A DNA stretch of 46,887 nucleotides from NCBI GenBank assembly GCA_947441615.1, contig CANEUH010000028.1, positions 1 to 46,887 on the forward strand, in the 5' to 3' direction. The notes beneath the pieces are model-generated. The model ran no database searches. It had not been told where the DNA came from and saw only the letters and a program-made list of their open reading frames with translations. Positions 25,459 to 34,592 of the stretch are shown here, piece after piece. The first letter of the stretch is position 1, and every line of letters begins with the position of its first letter. The translations under genes and the position numbers were made by a program. This DNA comes from Bacteriovoracaceae bacterium. GTDB lineage: Bacteria > Bdellovibrionota > Bacteriovoracia > Bacteriovoracales > Bacteriovoracaceae.

Positions 25459-25935
25459 ATGAAACTATTAGTCACTCTATTATCTTTGATTTCATTCTCA
25501 GTCTTTGCTCAATCATCAATTACTGTAAACGTTACTCTCTCACCCTCTGGTTCATTCCAAGCGACTTCAACCAAAGTCAAAGGCAATTTAAAAAAGAACG
25601 GGGACATGATTGAAGCAGATAAAATCCAAGTCATGATTGAATCCCTTAAAACAGGTATTGAACTTAGAGATGAGCATTTTGCGAAACACTTAAACTACGG
25701 TACTCATCCCAAAGCAGTCATCAGTGGGCTAAAGGCACAGAACGGAAAAGGCACAGCTCAATTGGAAGTTAATGGTGTCTCCAAACCAGTTAGCATTAAT
25801 TACGAATTAAAAGATGGTCAAGTTAAAGCAAACTTCAAAGTGAAAGCTTCCGATTTCAAACTTGCTAAGGCTCAATACCTAGGTGTTGGAGTTGAGGATG
25901 ATGTCGTCATTAACGTCGAAATGCCTTTAAAATAA
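25459..25935 (+). CDS. YceI family periplasmic protein
   Basis: A 158-residue protein with a signal peptide (MKLLVTLLSLISFSVFAQ). The mature part is a YceI-type lipocalin-like barrel, with GNLKKNGDMIEADKIQVMIE, then ELRDEHFAKHLNYGTHPK and the closing strand VGVEDDVVINVEMPLK in the expected order. Family members bind isoprenoid quinones or other amphiphiles and often sit beside cytochromes. The ATG follows GAGG at 5 bases. The stop overlaps the start of the heme lipoprotein gene (TAATG), so the two are coupled, and a quinone-carrier role beside the downstream cytochromes is plausible. Confidence 0.88.
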   Translation: MKLLVTLLSLISFSVFAQSSITVNVTLSPSGSFQATSTKVKGNLKKNGDMIEADKIQVMIESLKTGIELRDEHFAKHLNYGTHPKAVISGLKAQNGKGTAQLEVNGVSKPVSINYELKDGQVKANFKVKASDFKLAKAQYLGVGVEDDVVINVEMPLK

Positions 25936-26294
25936 TGAAACTTCTTGGTTTAGTTTTCATTCTACTCATTGCTAGTTGCCAGGACTATAATTCGAATTCT
26001 GCGGACGAAAGTCGTTACGAGGAAATATCTTTTCCACCGGGGGCCTCAGCAGAATTACAAGCCTCTTACCGGATCATTAAAGATCGCTGTTTTGTTTGTC
26101 ATAGTGAATGGTCATCATACAAAACAGATCAGCAGTGGGTAGATGCAGGACTTGTTGATTTTGGACAAGCATCTAATTCATCACTCATTTATCGATTGAA
26201 AAATTTCAGCCCTCCTGGAGATATGCCTACAGGAGCCTACCCTACAATGCCAAACTCAGAGTATCAAAAACTTTTAGATTGGGTTGGGCCCTAG
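25935..26294 (+). CDS. Monoheme c-type cytochrome lipoprotein
   Basis: A 119-residue exported protein with lipobox LIASC (Cys15) and one heme c motif, CFVCH (52-56). A Met in GDMPTG about 38 residues downstream is a reasonable sixth ligand. Its size fits a small class I-like cytochrome attached to a membrane by lipid. The start overlaps the YceI stop codon and 12 bases separate it from the next gene, so it belongs to a four-gene set: YceI, this cytochrome, a heme-bearing barrel and a second barrel. It should pass electrons between the periplasm and the barrel cytochrome. Confidence 0.82.
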   Translation: MKLLGLVFILLIASCQDYNSNSADESRYEEISFPPGASAELQASYRIIKDRCFVCHSEWSSYKTDQQWVDAGLVDFGQASNSSLIYRLKNFSPPGDMPTGAYPTMPNSEYQKLLDWVGP

Positions 26295-26306
26295 GATAAT
26301 TTCTCC

Positions 26307-27458
26307 ATGAATAAATTTCTTTTTCTTTTTTTTATTATTTTACCTGGGCTCGCTTGGAGTTACCCAAACTATATAGGCCACAGCTACACATCCTGTTTGA
26401 ATTGCCACTACAATCCGTTTGGCAATGGCCCAGTGAATGACTACGGAAGGGCCGTATCAGCGACTCTCATTTCTGCTCGCTGGTTGTACCCTAAGACTTG
26501 GACAGAAGAAGATCTAGCTGAGAAATCTGGGTTTCTTTTTCGTAAACCCAAACAAGATTGGTTCAGAACTCAAGTCAATTATCGCCGCTTTCGGCTGACG
26601 AGAAATCCTGGTGGAAAAAATCAAACTGAGTTGTGGATCACGATGCAAGCAGATGCGAGAGCAATCCTTAAATTTGGTGAAAATGATCGATTCATTGCTG
26701 TCTTCAATCATGGGTATGCTCCAGCTCCTATGAGTAAAGTCTCTGGTGTTCCCGATGAGGATACTTGGAGATCACGAGAGCATTATGTGGGCTACAAATT
26801 TACTCCCAAATTTGGAGTCTATGCGGGTCTTATGGATAAAGTTTATGGCGTTAGAGTTGTAGAGCACATTGCCTTTAGCCGCACCTTTCCTCAAGTCGCT
26901 CAAAATGATCAAACCCACGGTGTGATGGCCCATTTCCTGAATGAAAACTGGGAAGGTGGGGTTCACGGATTCGTCGGAAACTTAGCTCAAAAAGAAGATC
27001 TTCGCATGAAAGGTGGAAGCACCATGATCGAGCGCACAGTCGGAGGCATTCATCGACTGGGATTTAGTTATTTAAATAGTAGTAACCTATATAACTCGCT
27101 TCAAAGTTATGCTGTCCACGCCAGACTAAATCTCAAAGAAGGGTCTTCAGTTATTGCTGAAGTTGGACAAACTTCAAAAAATATAACAGCAACGAAAGAG
27201 AAAATTGATTCACGTTACGGCCTTCTTCAAACCTATTTGCGTCCAACTCGTGGAGTCTATGTTTTTAATAATATTGAGTACGCTAAAGCTGATTTAACCG
27301 ATGACAACTATATTGTGAGATGGGGGCCAGGAGTCCAAATCTTCCCCGCTCAAAGGATAGAGTTTCGTGGGGACATTTATAATACAAGAGTGTTTGGGCC
27401 AGAAACTTCTGTTCCTGATAGCTGGACACTTCTCTTACAAACGCATTTGTGGCTATGA
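26307..27458 (+). CDS. Outer-membrane porin with an N-terminal c-type heme site
   Basis: A 383-residue protein with a signal peptide ending at AWS. Directly after it comes a single heme motif, CLNCH (30-34), in the context YPNYIGHSYTSCLNCHYNPF. The remaining 320 residues show the alternating polar/hydrophobic, Gly/Tyr-rich pattern of a transmembrane barrel, ending in WTLLLQTHLWL with the aromatic C-terminal signal. A short monoheme domain followed by a barrel is the design of the fused cytochrome-porin Cyc2, which carries electrons across the outer membrane. Homology to Cyc2 itself is not claimed. The stop overlaps the next gene's ATG (ATGA). Confidence 0.75.
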   Translation: MNKFLFLFFIILPGLAWSYPNYIGHSYTSCLNCHYNPFGNGPVNDYGRAVSATLISARWLYPKTWTEEDLAEKSGFLFRKPKQDWFRTQVNYRRFRLTRNPGGKNQTELWITMQADARAILKFGENDRFIAVFNHGYAPAPMSKVSGVPDEDTWRSREHYVGYKFTPKFGVYAGLMDKVYGVRVVEHIAFSRTFPQVAQNDQTHGVMAHFLNENWEGGVHGFVGNLAQKEDLRMKGGSTMIERTVGGIHRLGFSYLNSSNLYNSLQSYAVHARLNLKEGSSVIAEVGQTSKNITATKEKIDSRYGLLQTYLRPTRGVYVFNNIEYAKADLTDDNYIVRWGPGVQIFPAQRIEFRGDIYNTRVFGPETSVPDSWTLLLQTHLWL

Positions 27459-28357
27459 AAAAGATTCTTCTTTTATTTATATTGATTGGAACTTCATTTC
27501 TCTCATGGGGTAATGACACGAATATCGTGGTTGAAATAAAGAAAAATCAAAAGATTATCCAGACAAATTTTCTTAAAGAGGAAATCAAATTAAAAAAACT
27601 CATTAAGGAATCAGAGACTATCGATCCAGAGGAATTTCCAGTTGAATATAAAAAATTAAATTTTAAGATCTTTGCAAGCCTTTCCAAAATTCTCGTTAAA
27701 AGTAAAACGGCTGTTCCAGAGTCCTCCCCTCAAAGAAAACTTTTTTTAATCTATCGGGAGAAGCTATCAAACTTAGAGTATGAGGAGTCAAAGGTTGAAA
27801 AAGTTTATGATCTTATTCAAAATCATTTTAAAAACTTAGAAGATAAAAAATATATTGGAACATTTCGTTTGTTTGTTGATTATGTTAGTTGGCAATACAA
27901 CGCAGTTCTAAAGGGGCCTCTTGGGGAATATGATCTCGTTGTAACCAACAAAGGAATTTGCCCTGGATTAAGTTACTCTCAAGAAAATAAATTTTTTACC
28001 TTTTTTGCAGACGCATGCTATCTCTTTACCTCTGGAGGAGTTAGTTCAGATCCAAGCCAAGTGACTTATATTCAGGATAATGTACTCGCCACAGGTATTA
28101 AAACATCAATAGGTTTAGGATATTTCGTCTCGAGTTCGCGGTCTGAGATTGGTCTTAAACTTCCCATTATCTATGCCATTCAAAATCTTGAAAATCCACC
28201 GGGCGGTTATGAAGTTCAAGAAGGAAATGATCTCTTAACAATGATAGGCGTTTACTCTCGCTGGCCTATTGGTTCTTACTTTTTTCAAACAGAATTTTCT
28301 AAATACCTTACCCAAGACCAATTGCTTTGGTCATTGGGGTTTGGGTATAAATTTTAG
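27455..28357 (+). CDS. Exported protein with coiled-coil and outer-membrane barrel
   Basis: A 300-residue protein with a signal peptide (MKKILLLFILIGTSFLSWG). Residues about 25-130 are Lys/Glu-rich and predicted helical, probably coiled coil. The C-terminal 170 residues form beta strands with Gly/Tyr and end in LLWSLGFGYKF, an outer-membrane assembly signal. Function is unknown. It is coupled to the cytochrome-porin by an ATGA overlap, so it is probably an accessory barrel of the same system. I chose the ATG at 27455 over the GTG two codons upstream because of the overlap. It converges with the triheme lipoprotein gene across 5 bases. Confidence 0.75.
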   Translation: MKKILLLFILIGTSFLSWGNDTNIVVEIKKNQKIIQTNFLKEEIKLKKLIKESETIDPEEFPVEYKKLNFKIFASLSKILVKSKTAVPESSPQRKLFLIYREKLSNLEYEESKVEKVYDLIQNHFKNLEDKKYIGTFRLFVDYVSWQYNAVLKGPLGEYDLVVTNKGICPGLSYSQENKFFTFFADACYLFTSGGVSSDPSQVTYIQDNVLATGIKTSIGLGYFVSSSRSEIGLKLPIIYAIQNLENPPGGYEVQEGNDLLTMIGVYSRWPIGSYFFQTEFSKYLTQDQLLWSLGFGYKF

Positions 28358-28362
28358 AAACT

Positions 28363-31300
28363 TTATTGATTTTTGAGAGCATTCTCTCTTGATATCCATT
28401 CAATCACAATTTCTCGGTAATAATCTCGTAACTGCTCCCAGCGCGTATTCATTTCAGTAGAACTATCTACTGCTGGAGTGGAAGCATCATAATCAATAGT
28501 TGTTTTGTCAAAACCAGGTTGCCCATTGGCAACGTAAGTTTTGGTTTGTCCCTCTAAAGGGATGAGACCATCCCGATCTCCAAGAACACTTGTTGCTGGT
28601 AAGCTTCCATCCGTAAATCCTAAGAGATCATAAACCGAGGGCCCACGTCTTTGAGTGTCAATAGATCCCCCTACTGGTTGAATCACGTCATAAGCTGAAA
28701 GGATGTTATCAGGATCACTAGAATTACCTTGTCGATAAATAAGTGGATTATGAACTTCTGGAATAAACCAGTTATAATTCACCACATTTAAATCAATGGT
28801 TCTTCTATTTAATTTTTTCAGCATACCAGATTTAGCGATTGCTAAATTTTTTTGTGCCGCTGATAGAGCGATATATGAAGAATGGCCGGTAATTTCTTGG
28901 TAACTCCACGTTTTCATCGGTCCTGCGACAATTTTCGAGGCAATTCCATCACCGGCAACTATGAAATTTGATTGATAGTCAGAACCTAAATTATGCATTT
29001 TAAGATATCGAGGAGCAGCTCCTTCACGCTCGAATTTTTCAACAAACACAAACTTCGGATGATTTCCAGTTCCGTTAATCCCTCTTACAACAAGGGACTG
29101 ATAAAAATTATCAAAATCTACTCGAGAAATAGCTTCTCGACAAAATTCTTCATCGTTAGTGAAGGTAGACATTTTGAAGTACGGATGGTTGGGACCATGG
29201 CAAGTGATACATTGATAGGCCTGAGGCTCCTGAGCATTATCACGAGGGCCTCCAGGAAATCTTGAGAAGAAATCATTGAGTTCAGAATTGAGCATCACGC
29301 GAGCATTTCTCAAAATAGGTTTCACGTTTCTCACAAAGAATTCTAGGTCATTACAACGCCTGTCCTCCGCAATCGCTGGCGGAGGGCCTTTAGGATAAAG
29401 CGTAGATAATGGATCTTGAGTGACACTCAGTTTTTCAAACTCGAACCCAATATCATCAGAATCTCCACCCACAAGTGATACAAGTGGAGCGTAGGTTAAT
29501 ACCTTGTTATCACCTACCACCGCTTCGAAATTTTTATAAGTGGCATCAGGGAAGTTCCAGACTCCATTGATGAGTACTTTGATACTCTTAACATGGATAT
29601 TGAAGTCACGTGATGATGTTATAAATCTTGGGTTTCTAAAGACATAGTTTTGGTTACTGAATTCTTTTTTGACTTCAATTTCAAAGAAAGCGGTCTTACC
29701 TTCCGTTAAGCCAAGTAACGTTGTGAGATCGTAACGCAAAATTCTTCTTTTATAGTCCGCGATATGTTTTTCATCCACTGCTTTTCGGTCCGGCTGAAAC
29801 TCGAGTCTCGATGCAGGGACTAAAGGATTAGTCACTTTGTTTAATCCAACCACATCCAATTTCATGGATTCCGTTAATCCAATCACATCTAGCGTATAAT
29901 CACCGGGTGTTAATTGAAAATAAACACGGTTATCAGGAAGAACTTTCGGTTGCATATTATTTTCTAATAAAAGATTTCCTCTTTGATCTAAGACGGCCAA
30001 CTCATTTTGCCTTCCTGGAGATGTCCACTCCCATGCGTCGGGAGATGTTCCAATAATCCAACTATAACAAGATGGTGCCCCAGGATTCGCAGTCGATCCC
30101 GTTGAGAAAGGTATGGAGGTTCCATTGGAATTCAGTAAACTAAAATTAATTCTTGTTTGCGCTCCCCCTCCAACATTTTTGAGTTTTGCCCAAACGTTAT
30201 ATTTTCCCTCTTCAGTGACTTTAAAAGTATATTTTGCTCTACCAGGTAATCTTTCGTTTCGTGTAAGACTCTTGAACGCATTAAGACCATTTGCTTGGGC
30301 AGCTTGGTCGTTTGCTAACTTCCAGGCATTTATTGAGCCAATGAGAGCAGATGTAATAGCAGCACAATCATTACCATTATTTTGTGTACAATTATGGGCC
30401 AGCATTCCCGTTCTAGGAAACCTAAAACTTCTGTTTGGTTCATTGAAATTAATATATTGCTTAACGGCTTGATAGCTATTCGCAGGAGAACCAGAAGCAA
30501 ATTGAGGCACACCCAATTGAGGACTTGAGGCCCCATGGCAACTCACACAATTCGCTCCCCTGAGAACATTATAAGTCGTCGCCGTAAAATTATTGATTTG
30601 CTCAGAAACTCCTACATTAGAGCTTGGGGACACATAGAGAAAATTCGGATTCTCTTCCGTCCGATTGAGATCATTAAGAAAAATTTGAACTGTTGCAGTT
30701 TGATTATACGTTTCGATATCACTGAATGCAGTAGGATTGTTTGAAGTATAGAGACTAGTTACACTCCGATTAGAGACTGCTGGATCATTGAGTGTGACGT
30801 GAGCATAGAGATCAATCAAATGAAAAAATCGTGGGTCTCCATTTGAGCAACTTGCTGCTGGAGCTGAAACGAATTGACTTCCAGAAAGCTGGTAACAATC
30901 AAGAGCAGAACTTTGAGTTAAAACAGGACCAGAGGGAGCGACGGTAAAGCGTAAATCACTCGCAGCACAGTTTGGGATGGCAGGTGGGCACTGAAAAGTC
31001 ACTGAAACGTCTCGACTCATCATCGCCAAAACATTGTTACTTAAAAATTTTCCGTAGTCATTTTTTGCGACAGCTCTCGGATTTGTTCCAGAATAGAAAA
31101 CATCTGTTGTAAAATCTTTAAGGTCTCTATAAAAAGAAAACTGCTTCAGAGGAGAAAAATCAGGAGTAGAAAGATGATCTTTAATAGAGCCTGTGCTCTC
31201 ATTAAATAATTGCTGAAAGACAGTGTGTAAATTCTTTCCCGGTCTAAAATTACCAGCGTTATCAAATACTGTTCCATGAGTGACAAATTTTGGTAAAACA

Positions 31301-32298
31301 AAAACATTGGGTCGTCTCAAGAAGGGATTTCCAGTAAGGCTTCCAAGCTTTTGACCAACAACCCGAGGAACAGTTTCAGGGTATCCATCAGTAAGAAGGA
31401 CAGAACTTAAGTTCGTGAAGTCTCTTGAAACCAGCATTTGAGCATATTCAAGTCTCTTGTCGGGTCGAATCACATTATATTGGAGAGATGCTATTTTTGG
31501 AGCATATCCATCATTTACGATGTTACTTCCACTTAAAATGGTCTCTGAAGGGTTATGAACTTTGTCTTGACTAATCCTAAGTGCTCTCGTGGCTGGATTA
31601 TTAATGTCAACGGCGTCATCAAACTCATTACAAGTGGTAAGTCGATTCGTTGAAAATGAACGAATGACGTTTCTAGGGTTTGGTTCAATAGGAAGAAAAT
31701 GTAAAAATTTTCCTTCACTCGCTAACGAATCCTGAGCTTCACCAAAGCGACCTTGAATAATCTCATTCTCCCAGAGACTTTGCTCAGCCTGAAGAAGAAG
31801 GGTGCCGTGTTCTGTTTGGGCCATGTTCAGTGTATTGGGATAGGTCTTCGATTCAGTTTTGATGGAGCCGCTGGCACTGCAATTCACTCCTGAACCTGCC
31901 GCCCATTTTCTAATTTCCGCCAACAACGCCTGTGAGTCTGCTGCACAATCCTGAGTCCAACAGTTATGAGATTCGTCTTTCACTTTTAAGACAACTCTTG
32001 ATGTCTCAGGACGACAGAGATCAACTTTTCTAGACATAGTAATGGCATCGAATGCTGCAACGGCATCACTTTTTGCAAAAGAAGGTGACTGATGCGTATG
32101 ACAACTTACGCATGTTTTTGCTCTTACAAATGGATGGAGAGAGGTTTTAAAGGCCTCAATAGATTTTTCTCGATTATAAACAACGACAGCACCGCCACCA
32201 CTATCTTTAGACTGGAAAACGAGACTCGTTTTCTGACCACTTGGGACACAAGCAGCGACAAATAAAATAAAGATCAAATAAGTTCCTAATTTTTTCAC
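28363..32298 (-). CDS. Very large triheme c-type lipoprotein
   Basis: A 1311-residue exported protein, the last gene of a leftward four-gene operon. The signal MKKLGTYLIFILFVAAC has the lipobox AAC, so it is lipid-anchored. Three heme motifs are spaced through the chain: CVSCH near residue 65, CVSCH near 585 and CITCH near 1030. The rest is beta-rich with Pro/Ser/Asn-rich stretches and resembles the large PSCyt-type cytochromes next to DUF1501 genes, with no domain I can name firmly. I start at the GTG at 32298, with AAGGA 7 bases upstream, since this gives a clean lipoprotein signal; an upstream TTG at 32316 gives a less usual one. Confidence 0.75.
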   Translation of the reverse strand: MKKLGTYLIFILFVAACVPSGQKTSLVFQSKDSGGGAVVVYNREKSIEAFKTSLHPFVRAKTCVSCHTHQSPSFAKSDAVAAFDAITMSRKVDLCRPETSRVVLKVKDESHNCWTQDCAADSQALLAEIRKWAAGSGVNCSASGSIKTESKTYPNTLNMAQTEHGTLLLQAEQSLWENEIIQGRFGEAQDSLASEGKFLHFLPIEPNPRNVIRSFSTNRLTTCNEFDDAVDINNPATRALRISQDKVHNPSETILSGSNIVNDGYAPKIASLQYNVIRPDKRLEYAQMLVSRDFTNLSSVLLTDGYPETVPRVVGQKLGSLTGNPFLRRPNVFVLPKFVTHGTVFDNAGNFRPGKNLHTVFQQLFNESTGSIKDHLSTPDFSPLKQFSFYRDLKDFTTDVFYSGTNPRAVAKNDYGKFLSNNVLAMMSRDVSVTFQCPPAIPNCAASDLRFTVAPSGPVLTQSSALDCYQLSGSQFVSAPAASCSNGDPRFFHLIDLYAHVTLNDPAVSNRSVTSLYTSNNPTAFSDIETYNQTATVQIFLNDLNRTEENPNFLYVSPSSNVGVSEQINNFTATTYNVLRGANCVSCHGASSPQLGVPQFASGSPANSYQAVKQYINFNEPNRSFRFPRTGMLAHNCTQNNGNDCAAITSALIGSINAWKLANDQAAQANGLNAFKSLTRNERLPGRAKYTFKVTEEGKYNVWAKLKNVGGGAQTRINFSLLNSNGTSIPFSTGSTANPGAPSCYSWIIGTSPDAWEWTSPGRQNELAVLDQRGNLLLENNMQPKVLPDNRVYFQLTPGDYTLDVIGLTESMKLDVVGLNKVTNPLVPASRLEFQPDRKAVDEKHIADYKRRILRYDLTTLLGLTEGKTAFFEIEVKKEFSNQNYVFRNPRFITSSRDFNIHVKSIKVLINGVWNFPDATYKNFEAVVGDNKVLTYAPLVSLVGGDSDDIGFEFEKLSVTQDPLSTLYPKGPPPAIAEDRRCNDLEFFVRNVKPILRNARVMLNSELNDFFSRFPGGPRDNAQEPQAYQCITCHGPNHPYFKMSTFTNDEEFCREAISRVDFDNFYQSLVVRGINGTGNHPKFVFVEKFEREGAAPRYLKMHNLGSDYQSNFIVAGDGIASKIVAGPMKTWSYQEITGHSSYIALSAAQKNLAIAKSGMLKKLNRRTIDLNVVNYNWFIPEVHNPLIYRQGNSSDPDNILSAYDVIQPVGGSIDTQRRGPSVYDLLGFTDGSLPATSVLGDRDGLIPLEGQTKTYVANGQPGFDKTTIDYDASTPAVDSSTEMNTRWEQLRDYYREIVIEWISRENALKNQ

Positions 32299-32319
32299 GC
32301 AAACGTCCTTCTTCAATCA

Positions 32320-33969
32320 TTAGGCAACAAGAGATTTGAATCGGATGAGATTTCTCCAATCTGCTGGAATATCTCCAAAGCGACATCGAAATTGTTCAGC
32401 CGCAACATTCATAACCTGTTCGTCATCAGTACTGTTCACCATGGTTGCCATATAATTTAAAATGATCGCTCTCCATAATTGGCTCACGTTATTACTTAAG
32501 CTGTGAGCATCTAAGACATTACCCCCACCAGCTCTAAAGTATCCAATTTGTCTGGTTGAGTTCGCTCCACCTTGCTTTTGAAGAAGAAAATTTGAGTACT
32601 CATCATTTCCACCCACCATTTGTCGCTGTCTATTGGGATGAAAAACCATCATAAGAGCTGCACTTCTTGTTCCGTCATCTGATCTCCAGACTGTTCGGCT
32701 TTGAAGATTAGGATCAACTTGACCAGCAGCATCTCCAATAACAGCTCCATCAGTGAAAACATGAATAAAGCAAGGAACATTTCTAGCGGCAGCAATTCTG
32801 AAGGCCCAGCCGATATAGCGACCAATTTCTCGGTCTTTATTGTGTCCGCTCATCGCTGTTCCGTCGTGATAATCGCCACCTCCGACTGAAATCGTCGCGG
32901 CCCCAACGACTCTTTTAGTGAGAAGGTTAATAATGTTCGCAGACTGCTGTTCGTTTTGAGTTAATGTTGCGAGTGTTTTTCCATAGGTCGCCTCTATTGT
33001 GGCACGAGCGGAATCGGTGCTGGTTGTAGGATTAAGTTCAGCAGGTGAAAATCGATTAAAAACTGAGTCGACTCCGTTGAGTCTTTGTTCATACTTATTA
33101 ATTTCTTGGGCCAGAGCTTGTGATCGAGAGGATATTGAGCCTCGGTGAGAAGATCCGGCCCGAGCGAGGAGTTGCATGAATTTTTGCATCCTATCTTTAC
33201 CACCAGCTCCCGTCGCATTTAAAAAATTCGTTCCCATGATGTTGTTACCAATGCTCAATAATCCTGAAGATGCGTTAAAATTTGTAAGCTGAGAGGGCTT
33301 TTTTGTTAAATCGATTTGGTCTGGGGGAGCGACTGAATTCCCTCCGGAAATAGAATTTGCTGTACCAACAAGCTGAACGAGATCACCCTTCGCTCCAGCT
33401 TTATGGGCCATGAAAGCCGTATTAATCGGATTCGTTTGAGTGTCATCATTGGTGACAGCACCAATAATTACTCCATCAACATAGTTTCTGAGATCCTTCG
33501 TTTCTCCATCTCTAGGTGCCAGCACCTCATTCATTCCCTCAAAAATGCCTGAGGTAGAATGAAACTTTAATCCCATTTCAGTTTTAATCATTCCAGAGCG
33601 ACCTGGATGGAATTCATCCGAAATACCTAGTTTTCTGTAATCAGAAAAATTACTACCAACTTCTCCCTGAAATCCAGAAGCCGCTAATCCCATGATGGCA
33701 TTTCCACCAGCAATGTTCATTCCTCCCGCACAATCAATACACAAGAAAGGGACATTCCCATTATAAAAAGCCCCAGTCGTAGCACAATTTGCTTGGGCCC
33801 ACGCCTTGTTGGACATCAAAGCCATGGCGGTAGAGCCAAAGGCGAGAGTGCTCATTCCCATGAGACCACTGGCCAAAAAGTCTCGTCTCGTCACTGGCTT
33901 TTTATGATCATCATAAAGATGTGGTTTCGAGGTTTCATTGTTTTCTTCTAAGTTTAATTTCTTTTTCAT
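32320..33969 (-). CDS. Tat-exported DUF1501-like protein
   Basis: About 549 residues. The N-terminus has a twin-arginine signal, TRRDFLASGLMGMSTLAFG (RR at 28-29), so the protein is exported folded. The mature part has the Gly/Asn-rich features of DUF1501 proteins, with FIHVFTDGAVIGDAAGQ and SRTVWRSDDGTRSAALMM near the middle and VLDAHSLSNNVSQLW near the end. DUF1501 partners of PSCyt cytochromes are known by genome context; their biochemical role is not established. The ATG at 33969, with AGGA 8 bases upstream, is preferred to an overlapping TTG at 33990. It is the third gene of the operon. Confidence 0.65.
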   Translation of the reverse strand: MKKKLNLEENNETSKPHLYDDHKKPVTRRDFLASGLMGMSTLAFGSTAMALMSNKAWAQANCATTGAFYNGNVPFLCIDCAGGMNIAGGNAIMGLAASGFQGEVGSNFSDYRKLGISDEFHPGRSGMIKTEMGLKFHSTSGIFEGMNEVLAPRDGETKDLRNYVDGVIIGAVTNDDTQTNPINTAFMAHKAGAKGDLVQLVGTANSISGGNSVAPPDQIDLTKKPSQLTNFNASSGLLSIGNNIMGTNFLNATGAGGKDRMQKFMQLLARAGSSHRGSISSRSQALAQEINKYEQRLNGVDSVFNRFSPAELNPTTSTDSARATIEATYGKTLATLTQNEQQSANIINLLTKRVVGAATISVGGGDYHDGTAMSGHNKDREIGRYIGWAFRIAAARNVPCFIHVFTDGAVIGDAAGQVDPNLQSRTVWRSDDGTRSAALMMVFHPNRQRQMVGGNDEYSNFLLQKQGGANSTRQIGYFRAGGGNVLDAHSLSNNVSQLWRAIILNYMATMVNSTDDEQVMNVAAEQFRCRFGDIPADWRNLIRFKSLVA

Positions 33970-33982
33970 GCAATTAGTCCTA

Positions 33983-34591
33983 TTACTCAATCATCGTAAT
34001 GTGTGTTGAAGCTAATATTGTCACACAGGCCATAATTGAGAGATTCTTATTCATATCGTTTGCAGAAAGTGACATTGAGGGAATAATTTTTCCATTTTGC
34101 CCATCATTATTCGCTAAAACATTATCGACTTCAGTTACAAGTGAATCAAAGACTGGATTGGGGCTTACGACATCGTAATCTAAAAAAGTAGAGAGAAGAT
34201 GGTTTTTCATATTGGTTGCATTGGTAAAACTCGTTTTCGCTAGGTAGTCATTCAGATAAAGACCGCAATAAAAATCAGCAAGTCTCGTTTTCGAAACAAG
34301 ATTAAATGAAGTCATTGCATCTATATCGGTATCTGCAGGTAGGGACCCCTTAATCTCCTCGAAAAGCGTTGAGGCGCGTGATGAATTGATTCCCGTTAAC
34401 TTTGAGAGCGTCATATTATATTGGTTGTAAGACATAACTTTCGTTAAGCGAGGCTCCATCGACGGTGGTGGATTACTTCCCCCTCCTCCCGTTCCGCCTG
34501 TTGCTTGCGAAGAGGAGACACCAGACTCTTTCATAGATGGATTACAAGAAACAAGGATCATTAATGGTAAAAGGACTATCCATGGTTTCAT
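33983..34591 (-). CDS. Lipoprotein with a DUF1587-like segment
   Basis: A 202-residue exported protein. The lipobox LVSC is followed by a Gly/Ser/Pro-rich linker (GGTGGGGSNPPPS). The segment RLTKVMSYNQYNMTLSKLTGI resembles the YNNTVRDLLG block of DUF1587 regions found in planctomycete and myxobacterial cytochrome proteins. The rest is helical with no heme motif. A GGAGGACTAAT ribosome site precedes the ATG. It is the second gene of the operon, directly after a monoheme exported protein, and may be its split partner. Confidence 0.6.
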   Translation of the reverse strand: MKPWIVLLPLMILVSCNPSMKESGVSSSQATGGTGGGGSNPPPSMEPRLTKVMSYNQYNMTLSKLTGINSSRASTLFEEIKGSLPADTDIDAMTSFNLVSKTRLADFYCGLYLNDYLAKTSFTNATNMKNHLLSTFLDYDVVSPNPVFDSLVTEVDNVLANNDGQNGKIIPSMSLSANDMNKNLSIMACVTILASTHITMIE

Positions 34592-34592
34592 A

